Part shown: positions 10,179 through 22,372 of the stretch, one piece after another
How the letters are laid out: each line of letters begins with the position of its first letter
Numbering within the stretch: position 1 is the stretch's first letter
NCBI GenBank assembly: GCA_023374045.1
Contig: CM041776.1
Coordinates: forward strand, 285,461,873 to 285,525,872
From: Limonium bicolor
Taxonomy: Eukaryota > Streptophyta > Magnoliopsida > Caryophyllales > Plumbaginaceae
Length of the DNA stretch: 64,000 nucleotides
Reading direction: 5' to 3'
Program-made: the position numbers and the translations under genes
The notes under the pieces: generated by a model
What the model was told of the DNA's origin: nothing
What the model saw: only the letters and a program-made list of their open reading frames with translations
Database searches by the model: none

Positions 10179-11212
10179 GTAACTAATCTAAACCTTGAAT
10201 CCTTGAGAAGCATGTCTGAGTATTAGAGTAACTGTTGAATGAATGCATAAATGAATGAATAGAAGTGTGTATTGAGCATGAAAAGAAGTAGTTGAAACTA
10301 GTACTCACCGTAGATGAAATTTATAACCATAGGAAGCTTTCGTATCTGTTATCCGATACCTTCGAAACCGAATCAAGAAGAGATCGACATCACCAATCAC
10401 TACTACACCAACAAAAAGTGTCAGGTCATCCGACCAGGTATGATTTTATTAAGGGGATACCTGACACCCGAAGCACAAATCTCAATTATTCGACGATGTA
10501 ACGAGCTAGGAACGGGTCGAGGAGGATTTTATACACCCGAATTCCCCGGTGGAGCGAAGATGAAGCTGAAGATGATGTGCTTGGGAAAGGACTGGAATCC
10601 TTACACCAAGACATACCAAGAGACACGGAAGCAAGACGGAGCAACGCCACCAACAATACCTCCAGAATTTCAAACACTTGTAGCACAAGCAGTAGAACTT
10701 ACACAACAATGCGAACATGATCCGATTCCCGCACTTGAAGCGGACCTATGTATCGTCAACTTCTATGAGAAAGAAGGACGACTTGGGTTACACCAAGACA
10801 AGGACGAGACAGCAGAATCTCTTGAACAAGGAGTGCCCGTAGTGTCTTGGTCCATTGGTGATGACGCCGTATTTATGTATAGCGAGCAGAAGCGTGTGGA
10901 CCTCGCAGAGAGACTGGTATTGAGATCAGGAGATGTCCTAATCATGGGTGGAAACTCTAAGATGCTGTATCACGGGATCAATAAGATCAAGTTGAATACG
11001 GCACCGCCGGCAATAATCAATGCCACACACATGAAACCAGGACGCCTGAACTTTACCTTTAGAAAGTATTAAATTCATAGTATCATGTAATGTATTAGTA
11101 ACGTGTATTAGAGACACGGTATGTATGATGGTTGGTTTATCAATAAAGAGCAGTGTTGATTTAATTCCACTTGTGTCCACCATCATTACTTAACCACTTG
11201 TAAATCCCACAG
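10179..11212 (+). other. Intron containing the AlkB exon (gypsy1)
   Basis: 1034 nt from GTAACT to CCCACAG. Removing it joins gag to protease in frame at phase 1 (base 10178 with 11213-11214). An alternative acceptor at 10331-10332 joins the same donor, also in phase 1, to the AlkB reading frame that starts at 10333. gypsy2 shows the same donor, the same two acceptors and the same phases. Confidence 0.8.
10333..11072 (+). CDS. AlkB-type 2OG-Fe(II) dioxygenase, alternative terminal exon
   Basis: An intact 245-codon frame ending at TAA 11070-11072. It also has an in-frame ATG at 10314; numbering here is from that ATG (252 residues). The jelly-roll catalytic signature is complete: iron ligands H160 and D162 in 'LGLHQDKDE', H220 in 'MLYHGI', and 2-oxoglutarate arginines R244 and R250 in 'RLNFTFR'. 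Such enzymes remove methyl groups from nucleic-acid bases by oxidation. The 'HQDKDE' and 'VSWSIGDDA' words look most like plant ALKBH1D-type proteins. It lies within the intron separating gag and protease, so splicing from 10178 would fuse it to Gag. No lesion is seen, although pol next to it is broken. Substrate (m6A, m1A, 6mA) is unknown. Confidence 0.9.
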
Positions 11213-14200
11213 GTTGTGGACTCGGTACCGAAGGTAACCTGAGTATCCTCACCGAAGCACAAGCCGGCAAAAGCGGCACCATTCTAACGGGAACCTTCCC
11301 AGTGAACGGCGTTGAAGCCGATGTGTTATTCGACTCCGGCGCCTCTCACACCTTCGTATCACCATCTTTTGTGAAGAGGTTGAAGCTAGATGCGGATGAG
11401 CTACCGAACTTCTTGGTTACTCTCCCATCCAAGGAGCGAATACGGTGTACCAAATATTACAAGTCAGCCACCATCGAAATCAAAGGCGAATCATTTCCCA
11501 TCTCCTTCATCGAGTTTAATGGGTTTGGATTTGATGTAATAGTCGGAATGAATTGGTTGGAGCGGCACAAGGGTAGAATCCTCTGCGCCGAGCATCGATT
11601 GCTACTCAAGAGTCCTTCTGGGTTACCGTATCTTACCGCCAGAGACCGAGGGAGCATTCGACCACACTCATCTCCGCTATGGCCATGTATCGGGAGCTCA
11701 GAAAGGGCCATGAAGTGTATTTGTGTTATGTACAAGACCTGGAGAGGGATCCAGAGTTCAGTGATGATGTACCGGTTGTATCTGAATTTCTCGATGTATT
11801 CCCTAAGGAGCTACCCGGCATGCCACCTCAGAGAGCGGTAGAATTTGAAATTGACCTCGTGCCAGGTACCGGTCCTATTGCTAGGGCACCGTACCGCATG
11901 GCACCTACTGAAATGACAGAGCTGAAAGAGTAGTTACGTGACTTACTCGACAAAGGGTTTATACGCCCGAGCGTATCACCCTGGGGAGCACCGGTCCTCT
12001 TTGTGAAGAAGAAGGACGGTAGCCTCCGACTTTGTATTGACTACTGCGAGTTGAATGCAGTTACAATCAAGAATAAATACCCATTACCACGCATCGACGA
12101 CCTATTCGACCAGCTGAAAGGAGCCTCAGTCTTCTCCAAGATCGACCTCCGTTCTGGGTATCATCAGATTGCCATCAAAGAGCAAGACATTGAGAAAACG
12201 GCATTCCGTACCAGATATGGCCACTACGAATTCACCGTCATGCCATTCGGTTTGTCAAACGCACCAGGGAAATTCATGGATCTCATGAATCGACTATTCA
12301 GTGAGCAGTTGGACACTTCGGTTGTTGTCTTCATCGACAACATCCTTGTATACTCAAAATCAGCAGAGGAACACGAAATTCATTTGAGGAAAGTACTTGA
12401 GACACTGCGCGAGAACCAGCTGTATGCGAAGTTCTCCAAATGTGAGTTCTGGCTAGATCAGGTATCATTCCTTGGTCATGTCATCTCGAGCGCAGGTATC
12501 TCAGTTGACCCTTCTAAGATAGAAGTTGTACGATCATGGCCTAGACCTAAGACTGTTACCGACATTCGGAGCTTTCTTTGTCTAGCCGGTTACTACCGGA
12601 TATTCATAAAGGACTTCTCAAAAGTCGTTAAGCCCATGACTACACTGATGAAGAAAGATGCACCGTTTGTATGGACAGACGAGTGTGAATTATCATTTCA
12701 GAGTCTAAAGGACTCATTGACCTCAGCGCCCATCCTCACTCTTCCAGAGGGCACAGAGGGATTTGAGGTATATTGTGATGCATCAGGCAAGGGAATGGGA
12801 TGCGTACTCATGCAGCATGGCAAGGTTGTAGCGTATGCCTCCCGCTAGCTGAAAAAGCATGAGGAGAATTACCCGACACACGACTTAGAGTTAGGAGCCA
12901 TTGTCTTCGCCTTGAAGATATGGCAACACTATCTATATGGGGTAAGCATCACCATCTACTCCTACCATAAGAGCTTACAGTATGTATTCACCCAGAAAGA
13001 ATTGAACTTGAGACAGAGAAGGTGGATGGAGTTTCTTTCAGACTACGACATCGACCTACAGTATAAGGAAGGGAAGGCAAACATTGTAGCCAACGCCCTG
13101 AGCCGTCGAGCACACTCGCTCCATTCACTACTCGCTTCTTCTAGCTTGGTTGATGAGGTGCGAGACGCTCAGTTGTGCGACCCTTACCTAACCGAAATCA
13201 GACAAAAGATCAAAAATGGTACATTTGAGAAGAAGAAGTAGGGCTTTAAGCTACATGAAGATGGTCTGATTCGACTGAATGGCAGGCTATGCGTCCCCCG
13301 AAGCAATGCTAAGCTAAGGGATCGCATCCTGTGGGAGTCACACAGTTCCACATTGTCAGTCCATCCAGGAGCCTCCAAGATGTACAAAGACATGAAGAGG
13401 TACTTCTGGTGGTCTGGGATGAAGATGTGGCAGAGTATATATTGAGATGCTTGACATGTCAGAAAGTAAAATTTGAACATCGTAGACCGGGTGGAATGGT
13501 ACAATCGATGCCAGTTCCAGAGTGGAAATTTCACGATATCTCTATGGATTTTGTTGTAGGACTCCCACCTGCTAGGGGAGGACTCAACATGATCTGGGTT
13601 GTAATCGATCGCCTCACCAAGGTTGCCAGATTCATACCGATGAAGGACACCTGGAAGGTAGTGAAGCTCGTAGAGCTATTCGACAAGGAGATTATCAGAC
13701 ATCACGGAGTCCCGAAAACTATAGTATCTGACCGCGACACCAGATTTCTTTCGAGATACTGGAGAGCTACACGGGAAGCGCTGGGTACAAAATTGAAGTT
13801 GAGTACCACCTTCCATCCTCAGACCGACGGTCAGACAGAAAGGACCATCCAGACACTGGAGGACATGCTTCAGGCATGTGCCTTAGACTTTCAGGGGAGT
13901 TGGTTAGATAAGCTTCATCTTATCGAGTTTTCATACAATAATAGCTACCATGCTTCGATTAAGATGTCGCCTTTCCAAGCCCTATATGGTAGACCTTGTC
14001 GTACACCTTTGTGTTGGGATGAGTCAAGCGAAGCGGTCATCATAGGACCGGAGTATCTAGAACAAGTCCAAGCGGAAGTGCAACAAATCCGAGCCAATAT
14101 GAAGGCAGCCCAAGATAGACAGAAATCCTATGCGGATGTGAGACGACGCGATCTTGAGTTCGCCGTGGGTGACCAAGTGTTCTTGCGAGTTTCACCTATG

Positions 14201-14596
14201 AAGGGTGTATTCCGTTTTGGTCAGAAGGGCAAACTGAGCCCAAAGTTTGTAGGGCCGTACACTATCACCGAGAGAGTTGGATCTGTAGCCTATAGGTTAG
14301 CATTACCTGAGGACTTGGGACGTGTTCATGATGTTTTTCATGTGTCACAACTTAAGAAGTACATTTCTGATCCTTCTCATGTCCTAGAGCCCGAGAGACT
14401 ATCCATAGAGCCGACAATGAGATATGTCGAGACCCCCGTGAGAATCCTTGATAGGAAGACCAGAGACACTCGCCATAAGTCTATACGAATGGTGAAGGTC
14501 CTATGGTCAAACCATGATGTCGAAGAAGCGACATGGGAATTGGAAGATGCCATGAAGGCGAAGCACCCACAGTTATTCATAGACTATATAGTCTAG
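11213..14596 (+). pseudogene. gypsy1 protease-RT-RNase H-integrase, inactivated
   Basis: Protease 'VLFDSGASHTFVS' is near 11326. RT runs from about 11940 with '[16 protein letters not shown]', '[12 protein letters not shown]' and 'MPFGLSNAP'. The catalytic box reads '[10 protein letters not shown]', so the second Asp is Asn. RNase H has 'EVYCDASG', but the later Asp is replaced in 'IYSYHKS'. Integrase has '[17 protein letters not shown]', 'SMDFVVGLP', 'VSDRDTRF' and '[11 protein letters not shown]'. The C-terminal end is chromodomain-like. Lesions: frameshift about 11620-11630, TAG 11931-11933, TAG 12846-12848, TAG 13239-13241, frameshift about 13420-13430. The enzyme cannot be functional. 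Confidence 0.95.
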
Positions 14597-15039
14597 TATT
14601 TAGTACATACGGGTACGGGGCGTACCCCTTTTAAGGGGGGTAGAGCCTTTTTGCTTTTACATTGCTTCGGGTGAGCATTGCATAGTGTGCGGGTATTGCA
14701 ATATGTTTTGATGGCACATGTAGTGCGGAGTGTGTTGGCATGTGAATGTATGTAGGTGTAATGTGTAGTGTATGGATGTGTATGTGCAATGTATGGTGTA
14801 TTGGTGTAATGTGTATTGTGAATTACAGTGGTGTATTGTGTAATGTAGATGTGATGGTATGTATGAAAAAGGTGCATTGTGTATGTGAATTCATATTGTG
14901 CTTGAATTGTGTATGCTTGCAATGTGGAAGGAAGTAAACACCTCATAGGTGGTAGTAAGACACATTATGGCAACTGGTTTGCCTAAGGAGTAGAATTATT
15001 AAACTATTAACCTTGAGCAACTTTGAGGGCAAAGTTTCT
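14597..15039 (+). other. gypsy1 3' untranslated tail
   Basis: About 440 bp between the pol stop and the PPT. It has a short inverted 'GTACGGGGCGTACCCC' and AAGGGGGG near 14616-14640, shared with gypsy2 (54791-54820) and in reverse with gypsy3 (about 35370). A TGTA/GTGT-rich low-complexity stretch follows (14700-14930). No protein is indicated. Confidence 0.7.
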
Positions 15040-15040
15040 T

Positions 15041-15051
15041 AAGGGGGTAGA
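15041..15051 (+). other. gypsy1 polypurine tract
   Basis: AAGGGGGTAGA directly before the 3' LTR, the plus-strand primer site. gypsy2 and gypsy3 have the same motif at the same place. Confidence 0.9.
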
Positions 15052-15052
15052 T

Positions 15053-18000
15053 TGAAATACCCTGTAATTAAAAAATAGTGATTAATTAGGTTGAGAAGTA
15101 TTTTAGAGGCTTAATTATGTCAAAATAATCATGAGGGAACAAATCCTTAAGAAAATGATCCTTAAAATGGATTAAAAACACTAACGAACCTTAAAGCGCG
15201 TTTTTCGAGTAAACCGGGAAAACGTGACTTTAAGCGGGTCAAATAGACTCGTAACAATTTTGGTCAACTATATAGTCATTAATAAATATTAGTGAAGCTT
15301 TAGGACCAATAAAATCAATAAAACGAGGAAATAGTAAAAACTATCAAAAACGGGAAGTTGTGGGGTGAGAGTGTAATTAAAATAAGTTAGTGTGTCCACT
15401 TTCAAATAAAAATGTAAAGTGTGTGTGTGTGCTGTATGGGCCGGTTTACTACCCTCTCTCACACCCCTCTCTTAATTCCCTCCTTATGTGCTAACAAACA
15501 AAACAAATAAAAAGCAAAAAGTAAAACACTCTCTCTCCTCACACACTACTCTCTCACGTTTTTATTTTGCCAGCACTCTCTCTTCTTCCTCTCTGGTCCA
15601 GCCATGGCGATTTGAGAACCCACATACAGAGCCCTCTTCTTCTTCATTTTTGAAACCCGAATCACCACCAAATGCTACAAAATTATACCGTTGAATTCGT
15701 ATCGCTTCGGAGAACATTTTACACCCTTCAAAAATCTAAAACCTCCAACTTTAGTTTGAGGTATAATCGTTTTAGAGCTTGAGGAGCACCATTTGGAGGC
15801 CATCTTCTTTCATGTTCTAAGGTAAGAAAAAGACCAAAGCTTCACTCTTTTCCATTTTTCCTTGCAAAGTCAAAACTCACGTGAGCAACCCTATTGCATT
15901 GTTCAGCCGATTTGGCATGCCACTGTGAGAGCAGAAGCCTTGTCACTTTCTACCTAAAACTCCATTAGAAGCTCAAGGTAAGAGTTCCTAAGAGTTTAAG
16001 TGGTTCTCATAATCTAGGGTTTAATACATGAGATAGAAAATTTACTAGGTTTGGGTGTAGTGTATGCCTTGTTACATGGTGTAGCTTGGCTTAATTAAAC
16101 CAAGAAAACAAAGAAGGAAAACGGAGCAAGAAAGGAGAAGGATAGAAAGGAAAAGAAACCAAGGAAACGCAAGGTAATGAGAAGCCTTGTACGATTTTTA
16201 ATGTTTATGTATGTGTAGGTATATTACTGAACAATGTTTAAGCCACTAAACCGTAGGAAGGAATGGGTACATTAATGTGAATGGTAATTGTAGTGGAAGC
16301 TTTTGAAAAACAAATAACAAGTGCTAAGTGTCAATTGTTAAGTGTGCAGTAAGTATTTAGAATGTGGTGGAGTAATGTATATGTTGAGCAGGTTGTGAAT
16401 ATATTGAGTGTGCAAAACTATGTGGTGAGAACACTTAGAAATGTAGGAAAACCCGGTCAAAATTTGGTTAGAAATCTAGATACTTGTTGCTGTTAGAAAA
16501 GAAAGAAACAGATGGGTTTTACAGAGAAGAAAAGAGTGGGTGTTCATTTGTTTGTGACAGGAAAAGGAGATGTAGTTGAGTGGAGTTGTAAATGGTGTAT
16601 TGGGAGTTGTCAAACTAAGTTAGGCTAGTGTAAGAGTCATTGAGTTAGTGGGAAGAAGAGAAGGAAAATCTGTAGCATGAATGGAGAAGGAAAAATTGTA
16701 AGAGGGAGAGAAAAACTGGCATATAAGTGTGTAATGTAACAGATTTGGTTAGAGGTGGATTATGCTAGCTTAAATTGCTTAATCAATGTTAAAACATGCT
16801 AGATTATATGTAGGAATATTAGGGAAGAAATTGATAGAAATTTAGAATTTAAACAAGTTGAAAAAACTTACACAAATTGTAAAACTGCAACTGGTCCGGG
16901 TCTGTAAACCGGTACAGAAACCCGGACCAGCATAAAAACACGACAGAAAGTTTACAGAGGAGTGGTACGGGTTTACAAACCAAGACACTAGCCCGGACCA
17001 CCCCAAAAACATACTTGTAACTTACCAAAACATGTGATTCGGGTTTGCAAAGGAGTACACCAACCCGGACCACACGAAAAATTTACCCCTAACTAATCAA
17101 CATATGTGGTCCGGGTTTGCAGGGCCGGACATAAACCCGGACCAGTAGTTAAACTCACCCGAGGACTTTTCTAATGTGTTGGTCTGGGTATGTAAACCCG
17201 GACCAACCCCAAAATTGTACAGAACATGTTTAAAACGTAATCTAAGGCAGGTTAAGGATGGGCGATGGTATTATGAGATAATTAAGACATAATTAATGAT
17301 GTTTAAAGGTCATTAAGGCTATAAGCAAGCTTAGAGAATAATTTTAAGTAAGCGACTTCAGTAAATGTATTTGAACAACAATGAATTAGTAAGTATAAAT
17401 CATAAAATGTTAGTAAAGTAATTAGTAAGGTTAAGTAAGGGTAATTAACCACCCAATTGTATGTATATGTTAGGATTTGGATTGTGAACACTGGAGGAAC
17501 GTCAGATACAAGTACAACGGTGAACGGTGTGAATTCCTCATGCCCCGTATGGTATCTTGGTTACTCTGATTTATGTGTTGTGTGCTAATTGATCACCAAA
17601 TAAGATAAACGCACGAATCGGACATAGTATGCTTACTTGTGAATATCATGAGATTGTTCCTTGTTGCATATCTTCTTAAATCATAGTTTGTATAATTCAT
17701 GAAATGTATGAATGAATATGAGTGTGTGCATGTATGATGTAGTGTACTGTGACCGAATGTGATTGTGATTGGACTTCTAACTGATTCCTAAAAAGCTAAC
17801 CAATTTAACTTAAATTGGTAATTAAATTGGAATGAGTAGAAGTCCGATATAGTTTTAGCCACGCGTGAGGATGCGGAGTCACAAGAGGTTGGATCCAAGT
17901 CCTGACTCTTAAACTGGTCCGCGGTCCAAACCCCTTAAATGGGTAGCATCCCGGATTGGTGAGTCAAGTAAATCCCGGTGGTGGGATGGTGTAGTCCCCG

Positions 18001-18851
18001 GGCCGGAGGTCATACCGACTTAACATGAGTAAAAGTAAGTAAGTAAGAATGAGTAAGTATGGAAAAGTAAGTAAGTGTAAGTAAGAGTAAGCAATGTGTA
18101 ATGAGTAAAAGAGTAAAAAGCATTCCGATTAACCCGGATGCGTAATTTGGCTAACCCTTGTGAAGGTAAGGATTGTATATGCTATTGTATTGTTGCCTTG
18201 GATTATGTATTGTATTGAGCATGAATGTATGATGTATGTAAAGCATGTATGTGTGAAATTAATGAACTGCATGTACAGTCGACCTTAAATAGTCGGCGTA
18301 CCCTAGCTAGCACGCGGTATATGCGGAGTTTATGCCCAGCTTTTGCTGAGCCCCTTGGGGCGATGTTTTTACTACACGCAGGTACTCGAGAAGGGTGAAG
18401 ACCATGAAGAGATTTAAGTTGATCTCTTTTGTCTATAAACAATGAAATGTGAAAGGTGTAATATGTTGTACACGGTTGTAGGTTTTTGTTAGCCGGTGTA
18501 CCATGGGGTACACCCTTTTGGATAATGAAAGAATATTGGGATGATGTACATGAGTAGCTTGTAGAAACTCATTCTTTTGGGAAGATTAAAAAGCGATGTA
18601 ATTAAATACTTTAAATACTCTGTAATCCAGCAATGTAAGTATGTTATCTTTCGTAATTGGTATGGGAAGTAGTAGCTTGGTATACTTAGGCATCAGACCG
18701 TCACTGTAGGTAGTGTAAGCCTTGCTAGCCGTATAGACGGTTAGCGGAGTTGTATCACCCGCCGTAGTAGTAGTAGTATTTCCGCTGCGAACTGATAGAA
18801 TCAACAGGACGATTAGACGGTAAGAATAGGATTAACGGTAGGGGTGTTACA
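15053..18851 (+). repeat. gypsy1 3' LTR
   Basis: 3799 bp, collinear with 4651-8480 and differing by scattered substitutions and short indels. It carries the same landmarks: donor-like sites at 15822, 15978 and 16174, the inverted-repeat array 16892-17206 and the double hairpin 18337-18384. The moderate divergence suggests an insertion older than gypsy2. Confidence 0.95.
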
Positions 18852-21241
18852 TCCTAAATCCTTGACTGGAAATTTGTGAGATAGGGTAGTGATTAGGGCT
18901 TTGAGAAGAGAGGTTGAGGAACCGGTCAAGAGGATATCATCCACATAAATGAGAGCATAAACCGTGTGTGATCCTTGATGAAAAACAAATAAGAAAGAGT
19001 CCTTGACAGATCCCACAAACCCTAGCTCCAACAAATAGGAACTCAAAGTAGAAAACCAAGCTCTAGGAGACTACTTACGTCCATAGAGAGCTTTTCTTAA
19101 CTGACAAACATGATTTGGAAATTGAGAATCAACAAAACCTGGAGGTTGACTCACAAAAACCTCTTCCTCCAACTCCCCATTCAGAAAAGCGTTCTGAATG
19201 TCCAACTGTTGTATAGGCCAATCCCTAGCAACCGCAAGAGCAAGCACAATTATAATGGTTGCCATTTTAACAACTGGGATGTAGGTTTCTCCATAATCCA
19301 CCCCTTCCTTTTGATTGAACCCTTGGGCCACTAAACGGGCCTTGCGCCTCTCAATACTGCCATAAGCACACAACTTAGTCTTCCGCACCCATTTTACCCC
19401 AAGAACATTAGAACCAGGAGGTTTAGGCACCAAGTCCCACGTTTTGGTTTCCAACAAAGCCTGATATTCCTTCTGCATAGCTGTTGTCCACTCAGGGTAG
19501 TTTAAAGCTTGTTTGAAGGTAGGTTCAAAGGGTATAGAGACATATGAGGAAATAGTAGTGGAATTGGTCTGAAGAGGATGATGCCAAGGAATGGTACCAT
19601 CAGTCCTTTGAAGTGGCTTAGTAATGTTATTCTTAGCGCGAGTGACCGTAGGGTGAGGCTGCTGAACAACAGGTAGGGAAGGAGAGTCTAGAGAGGATGA
19701 TGGTGAAGGTGTAGTGATGGGTAAGGGTGATGTAGAAGCTGTGGTGATAGGTGAGGGTGATGGGGTAGAAAAGGATGAACCATTATGTGTGGTACTTGGC
19801 TCAGGTGGTAAAGGAGTAGGTGAGTGTGATGTAGTGGTGGTAGAGGTCATATGAGGAACAACAAGGGGTAGTATTTGTGGAGTTTGTGTAGGTGGAGTGG
19901 AAGGTAAGGAGGGAACTGAAGCCATAGGAAAGTGAGCTTCATTGAATAGCACATCTCGACTGATATAATTCCTACCAGAATTAGGACAGTAGCAAATATA
20001 TTGATGCTTGGGAGAGTACCCCAAGAATATACACTCAACAGACCTGAAAGTCAACTTATGTGCATTGTGAGGCCTTAAATTAGGCCAACATGCACAGCCA
20101 AACACCCTCAGCATAGAATAAACAGGAGCTACCTTAAAAAAAACTTCATAAGGACTCTTAAAAGAGTGCAGCTTAGTAGGTATCCTATTCAATAAGAACA
20201 CAACAGTAGTAAAGGCATATGACCAAAACCGTATAGGCAAAGCAGACTGAGATAGGAGGGTAAGACCTTTGTCCACAACATATCTATTTCTGATCTCAAC
20301 AGCACCTTGTTGTTGATGTGAATAAGGACAGCTCAGGCGATGTAGAATCCCTTTCTTAGACAATAGTTCCTTTAGGGCCATAAATTCACCCCCACCATCT
20401 GTTTGAATTGCTTTAACCGAGGCAGAAAAATAATTCCCAACAAGGGCTAGAAATTGCTCAAGCAACAGAACAACATCAGATTTTCTTGAAAAAGGGAAAA
20501 GCCAAACATATTTGGAATAATCATCCACAATAATAAGTAAGAATTTATAACCATCAATAGATGTAGTAAATGCTGGTCCCCATACATCAAGAAACAAAAG
20601 CTCAAAAGGACTAGAGGCCCTAGAATGAGTAAGGTAATGTGGAAAGGCGTGGTGTTTTCCTACACAACAGGCATTACAAAAAGTGGCACTATGTGTCTTA
20701 TCAACTGGAAGATTAAAAACACTAAGACTATTATTTGTAATCTGTATGGATGGATGACCAAAACGCTGGTGCCAGTCAGCAAAAGTGGTCTTGGATCCTG
20801 GCAGCAACTTTGTGGAATTCAAACTGGGGCTTATTGTTGTGGGAAAAACATAGACTCCATTCTTAACATTACCTTGAAGAAGCACTTTCTTTGTCTGAAT
20901 ATCCTTCAAAACAAAAGAATCGGCATAAAATTTGAAGTAAGTGTTATTGTCTTGACAAAACTGTCTCACAAAGATCAAATGTTTGTGGAGGTGTGGGGAG
21001 TGATATATAGGAGACAATTGAAAAGAGCCAGAGGGATAAGTGAGGCAACCTGATCCTTGATAGGAAATAGGAAGAGAAGTGTCATCCCTTAGGGAAATAG
21101 TATCGGGACCAGAGTAATCCTGAGCTAAGAGATTCAGTCGAGACATATCTCCTGTAAAGTGATGAGTGGCTGCTGTGTCAGGCAGCCACTCATGAGAAAC
21201 AGATCTCCTTGTAGCATTAGCAGAAAAGAAGGGCGGGGGAC
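18852..21241 (-). pseudogene. copia protease-integrase-RT polyprotein
   Basis: The frame opens with a protease-like 'WLPDTAATHHFTG' just upstream of 21146 and runs through GAG-pre-integrase 'WHQRFGHP' and 'CNACCVGKHH'. Integrase follows with catalytic blocks 'FLDVWGP', 'IQTDGGGEF' and 'QQGAVEIRN' (D, D, E all present). A Ser/Thr/Pro-rich linker leads into RT with 'WVRKTKLCAYGSIERRKARL', 'LDIQNAFLNGEL' and, beyond the break, 'IYVDDILLTG' (YVDD intact). One TAG at about 19068-19070 interrupts RT within 'ALYGRK*SPRAWF'. gypsy1 interrupts the gene again 3' of the YVDD box. Confidence 0.9.
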
Positions 21242-22265
21242 TAGCCTAATTAGTCTGATTATAGCGATGATAACAGACTGCAGCAATGTTCCCTTTCTTT
21301 TGACAGATCTGGCATGTAGGCCTGTTATCTGGCTGACTAGTGAAGTAGGTAGAACCTCTTCCATAGCCACCTCTTCGTTGATTGGCATTGTTATTGTTAC
21401 CTCTTCCTCTGTAGGATGATCCTCCTTTATTAACGTTCTACTGAGTATCATTAGACGCATAAGATCTGCCTCTTCCTGATTGATTCTTGCCTCTATCTTT
21501 GTTTGTGTAGTTTGCCTCTGTGGCATTTACACAAACAGATTCTGTTGCCTTCAAATTATTCTGCTGTAGGATATCCTCATATGAGAGCAGATAATTGAAA
21601 ATTTGCCGAGGGGTGCAGAAATCACTGCGGGTAATAATATTAGTGATAACCGATTCATATTCCTTAGGTAATCCTCTTAGGATAAAGGACTGAAACTCAC
21701 GGTTAGTCACTTGATGGCTAGTTGTAGCTAGAGCAGAAACCAAACTCTTAGCACGGTTAAAGTAAGCCGTAATAGACTCTTATGACTTCTTTGTTAGACT
21801 AGCCATCTTGAGGTGTAGTTGACCAAGATGAGCTGCTGTTTGAGCAGCAAATGACTCATGTAAAGTATTCCATACATCAGCAAAAGTCTCAAGATCAACA
21901 ACTTGACCGACAATATCCTTAGACAAGGACAAAAATAGGATAGAAATCAACAATTGATCTTGTTGAATCCACTTGACATAATCAAGATTAACCACATTAT
22001 CAACCAAAGCCGATGGCCAAGGATGAGATCCATCCAAAAATTTGAACAGATCGTTCCCACGAAGGAAAGGCATGAGAATTCCTTTCCGTAGCCTAAAATT
22101 GTCCTGTGTCAACTTGATCAGATTCGCAGCAGCTGACAATATTGACTGAGTGCTTGTTGTTGTTTGTACAGGAACTGATGAAACCATACCTGGATTCACA
22201 GAAGTCTGTTGTGTCTCCTTCCTTGAACTATCAGTTCCAGAGCCAGGGGAATTCTCCAGATCCAT
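21242..22265 (-). pseudogene. copia gag (capsid, zinc knuckle)
   Basis: The start 'MDLENSPGSG' at 22265 follows the PBS by about 95 bp. The capsid region (22265-21780) has the copia gag words 'LTQDNFRLRKGILMPFL', 'DYVKWIQQDQLL' and 'AQTAAHLGQLHLKMASL'. After a stop near 21780 it continues as 'RAKSLVSAL', 'FILRGLPKEYESVIT' and an Arg/Gly-rich tail. The zinc knuckle near 21310 reads 'CQICQKKGNIAAVCYHR', with N where the CCHC histidine should be. The stop and the lost histidine indicate decay. Confidence 0.8.
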
Positions 22266-22360
22266 TGTCGAATAACAGAGAAAAATAAGAAAGCAAGAAG
22301 AAGAGAGGATTTATATATCTAGATCGAAGCAAGAATCGCCCAGACCGGCGATGTGAAGGA

Positions 22361-22372
22361 GCTCTGATACCA
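22361..22372 (-). other. copia primer binding site (initiator Met tRNA)
   Basis: The minus strand reads TGGTATCAGAGC directly inside the LTR end, the standard initiator-methionine PBS of plant LTR elements. Confidence 0.9.

Larger units (their letters stand above)
4651..18851 (+). mobile_element. gypsy1: AlkB-bearing Ty3/gypsy retrotransposon
   Basis: A complete 14.2 kb element flanked by a perfect 5-bp duplication, TCCTA at 4646-4650 and 18852-18856. The LTRs are unusually long (3830 and 3799 bp). They start TGAAATACCC and end GGGGTGTTACA, so the ends are imperfectly inverted. Internal order: PBS, gag with two introns, AlkB-type alternative exon, protease-RT-RNase H-integrase, a 450-bp GT-rich tail, PPT, 3' LTR. 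Integrase follows RNase H, which defines Ty3/gypsy. The C-terminal 'VLWSNHDVEEATWE' is the chromodomain-like end of Tekay/Del-type chromoviruses. Pol carries several stops and is inactive. Confidence 0.95.
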
